Shown here one piece after another: positions 15,764 to 23,631 of a stretch of DNA of 35,042 nucleotides. The notes beneath the pieces are model-generated. The model did no database searches, was not told where the DNA came from, and was given only the letters and a program-made list of their open reading frames with translations. Made by a program: the position numbers and the translations under genes. Within the stretch, counting starts at the first letter, position 1. The number at the start of each line of letters is the position of its first letter. The DNA is from JAKAGZ01 sp964412105 (lineage in GTDB: Bacteria; Bacteroidota; Ignavibacteria; Ignavibacteriales; Ignavibacteriaceae): positions 1-35,042 of the forward strand of contig CAYPNM010000034.1 of NCBI GenBank assembly GCA_964412105.1, read 5' to 3'.

Positions 15764-16516
15764 TTAGACATTATCCGCAACATCATGTTTCTTGGGCGGC
15801 ATAGGAATAATCTGCGAAACCTCTCTCTGATATCTTTTATACGCTTCACCATGATAACTAACCAGATCACGTTCTTCTAACTGGATTGCAATAAGAATAT
15901 AACCTGTGGTTGCGATTGCAAAAAGCAGGTGTCCTGCTGTCATTAAAGGTGTTGCCCAAAATGCAATTATAAAGCCCAACATCAATGGATGCCGCACAAA
16001 TTTGTAATAAAACGGGGTTACGAATTTAGGATATTGTTGTTCCTGTTTCTTTAGTGCCAGATAAACCTGCTGGAGTCCGAACAGATTAAAGTGGTTGATA
16101 AGGAAAGTTCCGGTGAGAACAATAAACCAGCCGAAGAAATATAGTACCCAGAGAATGTCTGCCAGAGCTGTACTCTTAACGTTCCATATTACATCCGGTA
16201 ATGGACGCCAGAGATAAAATAATAAGATTAAAATAAGACTGGAGAACAAAACATATGTACTACGTTCGATCTCTGCGGGAACAATTTTAGTCCACCACTT
16301 CTTAAATGGTCTTCTTGCCATAATACTGTGTTGAAGGGCAAAAAGTGCTAATAGCAGGATATTCACTATAACAGCTCCCCCCATTCCCCCCTGAAATCCC
16401 GAGTCTACTGTTTTTGGTACAACAAGACCTCCAACAAAGCCTACAGCATAAAGAAAAGCGCCAAAGAATACCAGGTAACTGATGATCCCATACAAGAAAA
16501 AAAGAAATCTCTTCAT
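15764..16516 (-). CDS. mddA: Methanethiol S-methyltransferase (MddA-type, NnrU/ICMT-like membrane protein)
   Basis: A 250-residue integral membrane methyltransferase. It should use S-adenosylmethionine to methylate methanethiol to dimethyl sulfide. Family marks are clear: FALQHSIMARRPFKKWWTKIVP near residues 60-81, IERSTYVLFSS, TFLINHFNLFGLQQVYLAL near 137-155, YKFVRHPLMLGF near 171-182, and ATTGYILIAIQLEERDLVSYHGEAYKRY near 207-234. The R-H-P and E-E-R motifs match the isoprenylcysteine-methyltransferase fold. About six membrane segments. AAAGGAGG is well placed before ATG. Length is normal. No methionine gamma-lyase or other methanethiol source is adjacent. Confidence 0.87.
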   Translation of the reverse strand: MKRFLFFLYGIISYLVFFGAFLYAVGFVGGLVVPKTVDSGFQGGMGGAVIVNILLLALFALQHSIMARRPFKKWWTKIVPAEIERSTYVLFSSLILILLFYLWRPLPDVIWNVKSTALADILWVLYFFGWFIVLTGTFLINHFNLFGLQQVYLALKKQEQQYPKFVTPFYYKFVRHPLMLGFIIAFWATPLMTAGHLLFAIATTGYILIAIQLEERDLVSYHGEAYKRYQREVSQIIPMPPKKHDVADNV

Positions 16517-16769
16517 ATAGCCTCCTTTATATAGTTGTTAGTTTATTGCAAGAGCGAACCATACTCATAGCCGCATATTAATAGATTAAAATGCAGAAAT
16601 CATCAAATTCGTTTTTGAAGCCTTAAAAGCAACGGATTTGTTTTTATCTAAAAGGACAAGGCTACGAAAAAAAATAGCTCATTTGTTTTCGAATGTCAAT
16701 GAAAAAATTAAAATTAGCCCGGTAATAATTGAAATTGAAAATACTTTTCATTCGAATAATTGCATTTTC

Positions 16770-17881
16770 TTAATTACAGTTCGGTAAGATCTTTCCACTT
16801 TCTTCTTTACATTCTTCAATCGCTGCTCCCTTTCTTTTTGATGATAAAATAGCACCCAAAAGAACGCCAATAAACACAAGAGAAGCACCAATGATAAGAT
16901 TCACTGTAATACTATCTTTCGTTAAAATAGCCGCCGCAACAATAGTAACCAGCGGAAACATTACAAAACCGTACGATGTGCCTGAGGCCGTCCATTTATT
17001 TAGTATAAATAAATAAAGCATAAAAGCTATGAGTGTAACAAATAAAGCCAGGTAGAGAAATGCAATCCATGTTTCCAATTGTGTTGGTATCCTCCATTCC
17101 TCACCATTAATCATTGAGGTGATCCCTAAAATAATTGCGCCTACCGTCATTCCGATTGCATTTGTCAAAATAGGAGGATTAGACGGAAATTTCTTTAGTA
17201 AAACTCCGCCTTCGGCCATGAAAAGTGCTGCGAGTATAATGGCAGCAATATGCGGTAAGGAAATTTCTCCAGGTGAAGCTCCTCTGAAAATCACAACTAT
17301 TCCTGCCAATGCAAGCATCGCTCCTGCTATACCGCGCATCGTTATCGCTTCCACCCCATGGAATGATGACAAAAACAGTGTTAAAAGAGGTACCAGAGTC
17401 ATTAATATTTGATAGAGGCCGGCTTGTGTAGCTACTAAACCCCATGCCTTAAGAATATATGACAACCCTATAACTAATACTCCGTAAACCAATGCGCCGA
17501 TTAATGCGCGCCCTCTTGGTAATTTAATTCTTCTGTATAATACCACAACCCAAAATGCTAATGCTCCTAAGGCGAACCGTGAGGTAGCCACCCAGAAAGG
17601 AGCCATTTCATTATATGAGATGCGGATAGCTACTNNNNNNNNNNNNNNNNNNNNNNNNNNNNNNNNNNNNNNNNNNNNNNNNNNNNNNNNNNNNNNNNNN
17701 NNNNNNNNNNNNNNNNNNNNNNNNNNNNNNNNNNTGAGGTAGCCACCCAGAAAGGAGCCATTTCATTATATGAGATGCGGATAGCTACTGCCGCACCCCC
17801 TCCGATTAACACAAAAAAGAAAAATGCTGTTAAAACTTTCTTATCAGGAAAAATTGTACCTGTATAATTATTATTGTTCAC
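16770..17881 (-). CDS. EamA/DMT-family transporter, split only by a false gap
   Basis: Two pieces separated by 100 N carry an identical 55-base end (17580-17634 and 17735-17789). Merging them gives one continuous protein of about 318 residues: GTG start at 17881, then MNNNNYTGTIFPDKKVLTAF, about ten membrane segments and two EamA repeats, and a charged tail (SSKRKGAAIEECKEE). The family exports metabolites or drugs; the substrate is unknown. NEMAPFWVATSRFALGALAFW and GLVATQAGLYQILMTLVPLLTLFLS are typical EamA helices 2-4. The gene is therefore intact, not frameshifted or broken. AAGGA stands before the GTG. It is not obviously linked to mddA, about 250 bases away. Confidence 0.82.
17635..17734. 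other. False assembly gap of 100 N over an unmerged 55-base overlap
   Basis: The 55 bases before the gap (17580-17634) recur exactly after it (17735-17789), and the transporter frame is continuous if the two copies are merged. The true genome probably has no gap here and is about 155 bases shorter than drawn. Confidence 0.9.
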
Positions 17882-18004
17882 TAATTAATATCCTTAACTT
17901 AATTCCCTTTATATCTTATCGGAAGGTGTGAAAAATAACAAAGTATCGGGCATAGCATAATTTTCTGAAATGAATCCCTATTACGGCGATCTTTCCAGAA
18001 ATTA

Positions 18005-19243
18005 TTAATCTGCTTCTATTATTACCATTGTGAAATCATCGGAAAATTGACTGCCCTTTGCAAAAATTTTAATTTCCTCTTGAATTGTCTGAATTGATGC
18101 AGAGGATCTGGAAAAGTGATTTTTTAATCTGTCCATCCCGTATTCTTCTGATGTTTCATTCATTGCCTCTGTAAGTCCGTCCGTGTACAAAATCAATCTG
18201 CTCCCTTTTGAAAATTCTATATGACAATCGGTAAACAGACTTTCGGCTATGCCTAACGGGATACCGGCTGATGTTTTTAAAAATTTACTATCTGCAGAAC
18301 TAACATAAAGCGGATATAAGTGCCCCGCATTTGCAAAATTTAATGTTCGCTTAACAGGATCAAGGATTGCATATATTAGAGTAATGAACTGCGTCGTTTG
18401 AAAATCATTCAAAAGGATATTGTTTACCTGCCTGAGCACTTCACCCGGAGAATCATTTGTTTGAGCAATTAGTCTGAGTACACTTCGTGCTGCTGACATT
18501 AATAATGCTGCACCGATTCCTTTGCCAGAGACATCTGCCAGCACAATCCCCACCCGTCCGTCCTTTAAGTTAATATAATCATACCAGTCTCCTCCGACTT
18601 CCAGGCAGGGCAAGCCCATTCCTTCAATTTTAAATCCCGGCATTGTGGGAGGCTTTTTAGGAAATAAATTCAATTGAATTCTGCGCGCTTCCTGCAATTC
18701 ATTCAGCGCTCTTTCTTTTTCATGACGCTCCTTGCGGAATAATCGTGCATTTTCTATTGCAATAGTTATATTTCCTGCAAGGGCTTCCAGCAGTTCTATC
18801 CTTTCACGGGGGAAAGCATCTAATTCATAATGCTGAACATTGAAAACCCCGATAACCTTACCATGATATTTTAATGGTATATCGACCTCAGATTTTGTTG
18901 AGTCCTCACTTGTCTGGTAATACTTATCTTTGCTTACGTCGGGCGCATAATATGTTTCCCCCGTTTCAGCTACGTGACCTGTTATCCCGTATGTACCGAT
19001 CTTAAAGCGATCACCTTTAATGTGGAAATTTTTTGTCCATCCTCTTACAGCAGCGATTTCAAGTTCGTTTGTCTTTTCGTCGGTAAGCAGTATTGCAGAG
19101 CGGCAGTAACCGAAGGCTTCTATAATATCACCCACAACTTCTTCCAGAAGTTTGTCGAAGTCAAGGATCGAATTAATTTTTTGAGTTACAGTATGAAGTA
19201 AAAAATGCTCTTTAAGCTGTTGTTCTTGAATTTTCTGTTCCAT
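18005..19243 (-). CDS. GAF-domain PP2C (SpoIIE/RsbU-type) serine phosphatase
   Basis: A 412-residue cytoplasmic signalling protein. A GAF domain spans about residues 20-165 (KLLEEVVGDIIEAFGYCRSAILLTD ... VIGVFNVQHYELDAFPRERIELLEALAGNITIAIENARLF). A charged coiled linker follows to about 195, then a SpoIIE-type PPM phosphatase domain. The metal-binding acids are visible in EVGGDWYD and VLADVSGKG, with LILYTDGLTEAMN and the final DDFTMVII. Such enzymes dephosphorylate STAS-domain anti-anti-sigma factors in partner-switching stress pathways. No STAS or anti-sigma kinase gene is in the window, so the partner is elsewhere. The start ATG follows AACAAGCT with no good ribosome-binding site. Confidence 0.88.
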   Translation of the reverse strand: MEQKIQEQQLKEHFLLHTVTQKINSILDFDKLLEEVVGDIIEAFGYCRSAILLTDEKTNELEIAAVRGWTKNFHIKGDRFKIGTYGITGHVAETGETYYAPDVSKDKYYQTSEDSTKSEVDIPLKYHGKVIGVFNVQHYELDAFPRERIELLEALAGNITIAIENARLFRKERHEKERALNELQEARRIQLNLFPKKPPTMPGFKIEGMGLPCLEVGGDWYDYINLKDGRVGIVLADVSGKGIGAALLMSAARSVLRLIAQTNDSPGEVLRQVNNILLNDFQTTQFITLIYAILDPVKRTLNFANAGHLYPLYVSSADSKFLKTSAGIPLGIAESLFTDCHIEFSKGSRLILYTDGLTEAMNETSEEYGMDRLKNHFSRSSASIQTIQEEIKIFAKGSQFSDDFTMVIIEAD

Positions 19244-19688
19244 AGCTTGTTAAATAATTTTAGATTACTCAATAATTTTAATTACCGGATCAAATTGGCT
19301 TTTATTTGCTTCCTGATCTTTTTTCTGGCAATTACAATTTTATAAAAGATAGCTTGTTTTTAATAATGTTTTTAACAAAACAGCATAATACTATATCTTC
19401 TGAAGAATGTAATTATACAGTGCTAAAACAATACAGTGATAAGATTACAGGTAAAAAGGAAATAAAATAAGGCTATAAAACAATACTCCGATCAGTGATT
19501 TAATATAATTAATACACTTTAATATTACAAAATAATATTGCTTGTAACTTATGCGTTTTAAGGCAGCTTTATATAATTCGATCCACTCTTATTATTTGCA
19601 TTTTATATCACCAATACTTAATTTCTTCACTAATCTTATACCCATTCCCACACAATCCATTATATAAATTAAAAGAGGATCACTGCCT
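19244..19688. other. AT-rich divergent intergenic region
   Basis: 445 bases, very AT-rich, between two genes that face away from each other, so it must hold both promoters. I see no clear TTG/TAnnTTTG pair, palindrome or open frame. GAGG about ten bases before the ATG at 19689 may be the ribosome-binding site. Confidence 0.5.
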
Positions 19689-19967
19689 ATGAATAGATTC
19701 TTAATCGAAGTTTCCCACGAACCGGAAGTAGTTGCCTGCGCGCGCGCAGTTGAGATACTACTTAAAACCGGTTCTCATTTCCTTTCCCGCTCTGACTGGG
19801 GATGTTTGGACGGAGTCCATAAAGGATGGGTCACTGTTGAAGCTGAAAATAAAGACCAGGCCAGAAACATGCTACCCCCTTATTATAGAAACCAGGCAAA
19901 TATCGTTCAGTTAAACAAATTTACTCTTGAAGAGATTGATGAAATAATCAAGAGTCACAAACAATAA
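19689..19967 (+). CDS. Conserved small protein, 92 aa
   Basis: A 92-residue soluble protein: MNRFLIEVSHEPEVVACARAVEILLKTGSHFLSRSDWGCLDGVHKGWVTVEAENKDQAR. The pattern (R-F/Y-L-I-E-V-x-H-E, then a conserved cysteine-alanine-arginine, then SHFLxxxDWGCxDGVHK, then LNKFTxEEIDEI) is one I know from many small uncharacterised bacterial proteins. The beta-alpha-beta pattern suggests a dimeric alpha-beta-barrel or ACT-like fold, and conserved cysteines and histidines might bind a metal. Function unknown. It is a single-gene unit. Confidence 0.7.
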   Translation: MNRFLIEVSHEPEVVACARAVEILLKTGSHFLSRSDWGCLDGVHKGWVTVEAENKDQARNMLPPYYRNQANIVQLNKFTLEEIDEIIKSHKQ

Positions 19968-19984
19968 TTATAATTATTAGTAGA

Positions 19985-20008
19985 GCCAGACCATAGCCTG
20001 AGTCCGGC
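19985..20008 (-). terminator. Stem-loop after the beta-barrel gene
   Basis: On the minus strand GCCGGAC (20002-20008) pairs with GTCTGGC (19985-19991) with one G-U pair. It lies between the converging genes ending at 19967 and 20060. The following bases are AT-rich but without a pure T-run. Confidence 0.45.
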
Positions 20009-20059
20009 CCTTTGCGGTCGCAACATCATTTCCCCTTGGGGTATTAAATTCTGTATCTC

Positions 20060-20812
20060 CTATAACCCGAACATAGCTGTTGCAGTTATAACAAAAGTAT
20101 TTATTGACCTCGAGCTTCCTATAATATGTGTATTGCTTCCTGCTGCGTAAGCGGGATCCATTTCATCGTTTAATGCCAGGTATGAATCCAGTCTCTGATC
20201 AACATTTGGATTTACATCCTGCCAGTCTTTGCCGAACAAATTTAAGAAATTGTATTGAATACCTACATCAAGAATAAAACCTGAAAAATTGAACAATGCT
20301 CCGCCGTTAAATCCAATGCCGACTCTGTTTGCACCTGTCATTGAATAAGTTGCAGATGAAATCCTTGAAACTCCCTGAAATGTTATATCGCTGCTGAAAT
20401 GATTCAAAGCCAGGTTGGCACCAACATAAGGTGTGAACGGTACTGCCGGTAATTCAAATTTAAATTCGGGACCTATCTTGAAAGAAATGATCTTCTGAGA
20501 TATATCTATGTTTCCTTGTCCAGGTTCTGAATTACCGCTGTTGCTTAGTGAAGAATAATCTATCTCGCCAGCAAGATTCAGTCCTGCTATTGCAAATCTT
20601 ACCTTGCCCTGGAGGTTTAAACCATTTGAAAGGCCGTATTTTGATCCGGAATAATAGTCCATTGTTGTTCCACCCAAGTCACCCGCCGGTAGTACATAGC
20701 CAATCCCGCCTCCAATTTGCACCGAAACTGGTAATGAAAACTGCCCGTAAGCCGGGATAAGCATTATTAAACTTAAAACAATTACAGAGATAAACACTCT
20801 AATTTTATTCAT
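20060..20812 (-). CDS. Outer-membrane beta-barrel protein
   Basis: A 250-residue protein with a signal peptide (residues 1-23, ending PAYGQ). The mature part alternates hydrophobic and polar residues in strands such as SVQIGGGIGYVLPAGDLGG, GLNLQGKVRFAIAGLNLAGEIDYSSL and FTPYVGANLALNHFSSDITF, and ends in phenylalanine-glycine-leucine (TATAMFGL), typical of small OmpA/OmpW-like barrels with eight or ten strands. The role (pore, adhesin, receptor) cannot be told. A good TTG/TATTTTTG promoter lies at 20884-20914. Confidence 0.8.
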   Translation of the reverse strand: MNKIRVFISVIVLSLIMLIPAYGQFSLPVSVQIGGGIGYVLPAGDLGGTTMDYYSGSKYGLSNGLNLQGKVRFAIAGLNLAGEIDYSSLSNSGNSEPGQGNIDISQKIISFKIGPEFKFELPAVPFTPYVGANLALNHFSSDITFQGVSRISSATYSMTGANRVGIGFNGGALFNFSGFILDVGIQYNFLNLFGKDWQDVNPNVDQRLDSYLALNDEMDPAYAAGSNTHIIGSSRSINTFVITATAMFGL

Positions 20813-20883
20813 TTTCTGTCCTCTATTATTATATTGATTTTAAGCAGCTAATTTTAATAATTTTCTGCGTTTCAATTTGTAGC

Positions 20884-20914
20884 CAAAAATATGATTATGT
20901 CATTCCTAGTACAA
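20884..20914 (-). promoter_or_regulatory. Bacteroidota-type promoter of the beta-barrel gene
   Basis: On the minus strand TTG (20912-20914) and TATTTTTG (20884-20891) have 20 bases between them, one less than the three copies near the left end. The start codon is about 70 bases downstream. The rest of 20915-21149 is AT-rich and shows no other clear element. Confidence 0.6.
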
Positions 20915-21149
20915 TATTATACACTGAACTTTCTATTGAAGTATAAAATATTTTCATAGATATAGAAAATTTTTCTTATACAAGCTAATGAATATTTCGG
21001 TTTCATAAAATTTTTGCCCGGCATAGGGTTTGCTAGTTGAATTGATTAAACAAGAGCCTAAGTACATTTAAAGTTAACCGTCAATCAATTTCTTTTTGGT
21101 AAGTCAAGTAATTGTATTGATACTTATTATTCATTTATGGAGGTATGTT

Positions 21150-21983
21150 ATGAAGAAATCCTTGATTTGGGGAACTGCTCTGTTAGTTATAGCTTCTTTA
21201 TATTGGATCGGATGCACTAAATCTACTAATCCTGTAAATAATAGTGCGTCGGGCTCCCCTGGTCAGGTTACTATGACTGCATATTTTACACAGCAGGGAA
21301 CGTCCGGACTATTCAAAGTCAGTTCAACAAGTTCAATAGATTCCATTGTAGTTACCAGAGTAAGGGTCGTTTTACAAGACCTTTCACTTAAATCTCAAAA
21401 CAATGAATATGTTGACATGGATCACGAGGATGGCACTGCTAAAACGAGCTATAACTATAGCCAATCTGAAGACAGCTCACAGATCTGTCAACACTCAAAT
21501 CAAAAGTTGGCTCCATTTGTCCTGGATTTAAGTTTGACTGATTCGGTGCAGCAGATATCTATAGATAACATTCCAGGCGGCACCTATGATGGAGTAAAAT
21601 TTGAAATACACAGAATTGACCAGGATGATATTGACAGTTTAACATCTGCTGAACAGGCAACTTTTGCCGATTTTCTGGCCGGCACTGGATACAGTGTGAT
21701 CATAGATGGAAATTATTATCAGAACGGACAAGCAACACCATTTACTTATAAATCCCAGATAGATGCAAAAATTGAACTGCCCATCAATCCACCTCTGGTG
21801 GTTGATTCAACATCGACAGCAGTTAACCTCACCCTGCGGATCAGTTCTGCCGGCTGGTTTGTCGATTCAAATAATAATTTGTTGGATCCGACAGATTCCA
21901 CAAATGCATCTATCATAGATCAAAACCTGCAAAGCTTTTTGACGGCATACAAAGACAATAACAGGGATTGCCAAAAAGATTAG
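21150..21983 (+). CDS. DUF4382-like lipoprotein
   Basis: A 277-residue lipoprotein. I take the ATG at 21150 as the start, not the one 18 codons earlier: GGAGGT lies six bases before it, and it gives a clean signal MKKSLIWGTALLVIASLYWIGC with lipobox WIGC. The mature part has SIDSIVVTRVRVVLQDLSLKSQ, a long acidic serine-rich stretch, then SISIDNIPGGTYDGVKFEIHRI-like sequence and a final LRISSAGWFVDSNNNLLDPTDSTN. The G-T-Y-x-G-V-K-F-E-I-H pattern fits DUF4382-type surface lipoproteins. Function unknown. It is followed by a strong terminator at 22012-22039, so it is transcribed alone. Confidence 0.75.
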   Translation: MKKSLIWGTALLVIASLYWIGCTKSTNPVNNSASGSPGQVTMTAYFTQQGTSGLFKVSSTSSIDSIVVTRVRVVLQDLSLKSQNNEYVDMDHEDGTAKTSYNYSQSEDSSQICQHSNQKLAPFVLDLSLTDSVQQISIDNIPGGTYDGVKFEIHRIDQDDIDSLTSAEQATFADFLAGTGYSVIIDGNYYQNGQATPFTYKSQIDAKIELPINPPLVVDSTSTAVNLTLRISSAGWFVDSNNNLLDPTDSTNASIIDQNLQSFLTAYKDNNRDCQKD

Positions 21984-22011
21984 TCATGGTTAGATTAGTT
22001 AATTCACCTAT

Positions 22012-22039
22012 AAAAAGTCCTTCCCGCGAAGGACTTTTT
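22012..22039. terminator. Strong bidirectional intrinsic terminator
   Basis: AAAAAGTCCTTC pairs perfectly with GAAGGACTTTTT around CCGC. It lies 29 bases past the stop at 21983, and the A and T runs allow termination in both directions. Confidence 0.9.
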
Positions 22040-22193
22040 AATTTTAACTACTAAATGCTTCTGTAGCTCCCGGCATCGAACCCTAATCTTCATCTTTCAT
22101 ACGAAAGTTTATACCTTTTATAGAATTTTCGTTGTATTCAGAGCTTATATATTATTATAATTGCTCGAGAAATGTATTCTCATAATCCATCCC

Positions 22194-22299
22194 TATAATA
22201 TTGCTTGATTGTATTTTAGTATTCATATTCAATCAATGCTGAACAAACAAGCAATTTTAGTATAGCCCTGGAGTCTTCACCCGCTCCAGGGCTTTTTTT
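22194..22299 (+). ncRNA. Short terminated non-coding transcript candidate
   Basis: Between two terminators, with no open frame: TATAAT (22194-22199), then TTGCTTG/CAAGCAA (22201-22207 with 22248-22254) enclosing TTGATTG/CAATCAA (22205-22211 with 22230-22236), then the bases AAGCAATTTTAGTATAGCC, and the terminator GCCCTGGAG/CTCCAGGGC with seven T (22265-22299). AAGCAATyTT and AGTATAGCC are also found in the structured RNA candidate at 13181-13385, so it may be a shorter relative. If the TATAAT is its promoter, the first arm of the outer stem would not be transcribed, so the start is unclear. Confidence 0.4.
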
Positions 22300-22513
22300 A
22301 GGTCAAAGCCTTGCACGCCGCCCTATCGCTAATTATCGCCTAATTTATATTACAATGACTAAAATTACTGAAACTATGTAAATTTGACCGAATCACTTTA
22401 GCATTAACAATTATAATAATAAGCCCTGGCAGGATTAAATTAAATTACATATTGGTCTGAGTTTTGATAGTCCTAAAACTTGAACAAAATAACAATTAAA
22501 AAGGGGACCTTAA

Positions 22514-22543
22514 ATGAAATCTTTGGGGATAAAAAAAGGATAA
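22514..22543 (+). CDS. Possible leader peptide before the small lipoprotein gene
   Basis: A nine-codon open frame encoding MKSLGIKKG, with the strong ribosome-binding site AAAGGGGACC before its ATG. Its stop lies six bases before the ATG at 22550. The ribosome-binding site of the lipoprotein gene (AAAGGA) is inside its last codons, so translation of the leader would affect access to it. Chance cannot be excluded. Confidence 0.35.
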   Translation: MKSLGIKKG

Positions 22544-22549
22544 AATTAA

Positions 22550-22888
22550 ATGAAAAATATTATTGCTGGTCTGGTTGCGCTGCTTTTACTTGTAACCTTT
22601 TCAAGCTGCGGATCCAGCGCTGATCCTCAGTTCCGGGTCAGTAACCAGATAACTGACAAAGCAAATATACAAATACAAACCTCAGGCGGGAATACCATCA
22701 ACATTAATGGAGTGGACGCTGGTCAGACGACAGCATACCAGTCAGTAGCTGAAGGAAATACTGATGTTACCGTAGGTATACAAAATCAGTCGGCAACACC
22801 AACCACGTCCTTCTATGCATATAAAGATAATAAATATACCATCGTTATTATTGATGGCAATCCTCCCACCCTGCGTGTGGATCAATAA
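22550..22888 (+). CDS. Small lipoprotein, 112 aa
   Basis: A 112-residue lipoprotein: signal MKNIIAGLVALLLLVTFSSC with lipobox FSSC, cysteine 20. The mature 92 residues are beta-rich, with repeated short strands (ANIQIQTSGGNTININGVDAGQTTAYQSV, TVGIQNQSATPTTSFYAYKDNKYTIVIIDG). This pattern is reminiscent of DUF4397-like beta-sandwich domains, but the match is too weak to assign. It should be anchored to the outer membrane. The nine-codon frame just upstream (22514-22543) may couple to it. Confidence 0.65.
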   Translation: MKNIIAGLVALLLLVTFSSCGSSADPQFRVSNQITDKANIQIQTSGGNTININGVDAGQTTAYQSVAEGNTDVTVGIQNQSATPTTSFYAYKDNKYTIVIIDGNPPTLRVDQ

Positions 22889-22957
22889 TACGTTTAACAA
22901 TAATAAGGCGCATTTTAGGAAATCCATTTGTGCCGTGGTTATTCATTGAAATCATTA

Positions 22958-23182
22958 GTGGAAATATTGAACTATAATTTAGACTCAAGAGAATTTACGA
23001 CAAACAATCTTAAATCCTATAAAGGCCTCTTTGAAGGCAAAATAATAGGCTAAATCAATGAATATCACGGCACTACGATAATTATACCACCAAAAGCAGA
23101 CCAGCAGATTATATCAGAAAAAATTCCGTCTCCGTTGAGCCGGTTTAATTCCAACCATGAATTAACAAAGTGGCCTATTTAG
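22958..23182 (+). pseudogene. Possible decayed coding remnant with an in-frame stop
   Basis: One frame reads like protein for about 75 codons: VEILNYNLDSREFTTNNL, then YKGLFEGKIIG, an in-frame TAA at 23051-23053, then INEYHGTTIIIPPKADQQII and SRFNSNHELTKWPI before TAG. The IIIPPKA segment is reminiscent of transposase fragments, but this is weak. AT-rich sequence can look like this by chance. Nothing else is seen between 22889 and the structured RNA at 23235. Confidence 0.25.
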
Positions 23183-23234
23183 GCAATATCCCGCTTTTCA
23201 TTATAGAAAAAACCCGTTTTTTTCCTTTATTTCA

Positions 23235-23434
23235 CGGGAACTTTTATTAATCCTCTTTTGTTTTGCAATTTAGACATACTATTATGATCTAAATGCTTAT
23301 TTGTAACTTCTCTGAAAAAACATAAAAATTGGCAAAACGAATAAGCAATTTTACGGAGTCTCGGGATTACCCCCGATCTCGAGACTATTTATGGTTAAGC
23401 CGGACACAAAGCCCCCGTCCGGCTTTTTATTTTG
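23235..23434 (+). ncRNA. Structured RNA candidate, copy 2, ending in an intrinsic terminator
   Basis: Same layout as 13181-13385. The opening block (23235-23262) differs from copy 1 at one base in 28. Helix A is ATTTAGACAT/ATGATCTAAAT (23268-23277 with 23284-23294, six-base loop, one bulged A). Helix B is GCTTATTTGT/ACGAATAAGC (23295-23304 with 23337-23346), with a T-G pair where copy 1 has C-G. Helix C is AGTCTCG/CGAGACT (23357-23363 with 23380-23386), with no shared bases with copy 1's helix C except by position. The terminator is AGCCGGAC/GTCCGGCT (23398-23405 with 23417-23424) followed by TTTTATTTT. The single-stranded segments TAACTTCTCT and CGAATAAGCAAT are conserved. Compensating changes support an RNA function. 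It lies between decayed coding sequence, so it does not seem to depend on the adjacent gene. Confidence 0.62.
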
Positions 23435-23631
23435 AACCTGCATAATAGCCTAAAGAATTTGCTGCATGATCAACTGAATTGCTAAATATTATTTAAGCAT
23501 TCGAACGACGAAAACTTAGCAAAGGGCTAAAATGGATTGTTGATGCAGCACTGCCCTTCAGAGTAAATATATTGAAAAGATATAGCAATTTATTTAGTTT
23601 TATTTAACCTAAGTATATATACCCGGATGTT

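Noticed and set aside
21096..21149. Upstream ATG giving 18 extra residues to the lipoprotein
   Set aside because: The extension would spoil the lipoprotein signal and has no ribosome-binding site, while the ATG at 21150 has GGAGGT at good spacing.
22061..22085. tRNA/tmRNA 3'-end-like sequence on the minus strand (GGGTTCGATGCCGGGAGCTACA)
   Set aside because: The T-arm stem does not pair and no tRNA body or anticodon arm is found. It could be an old att-site scar, but there is no integrase or other support.
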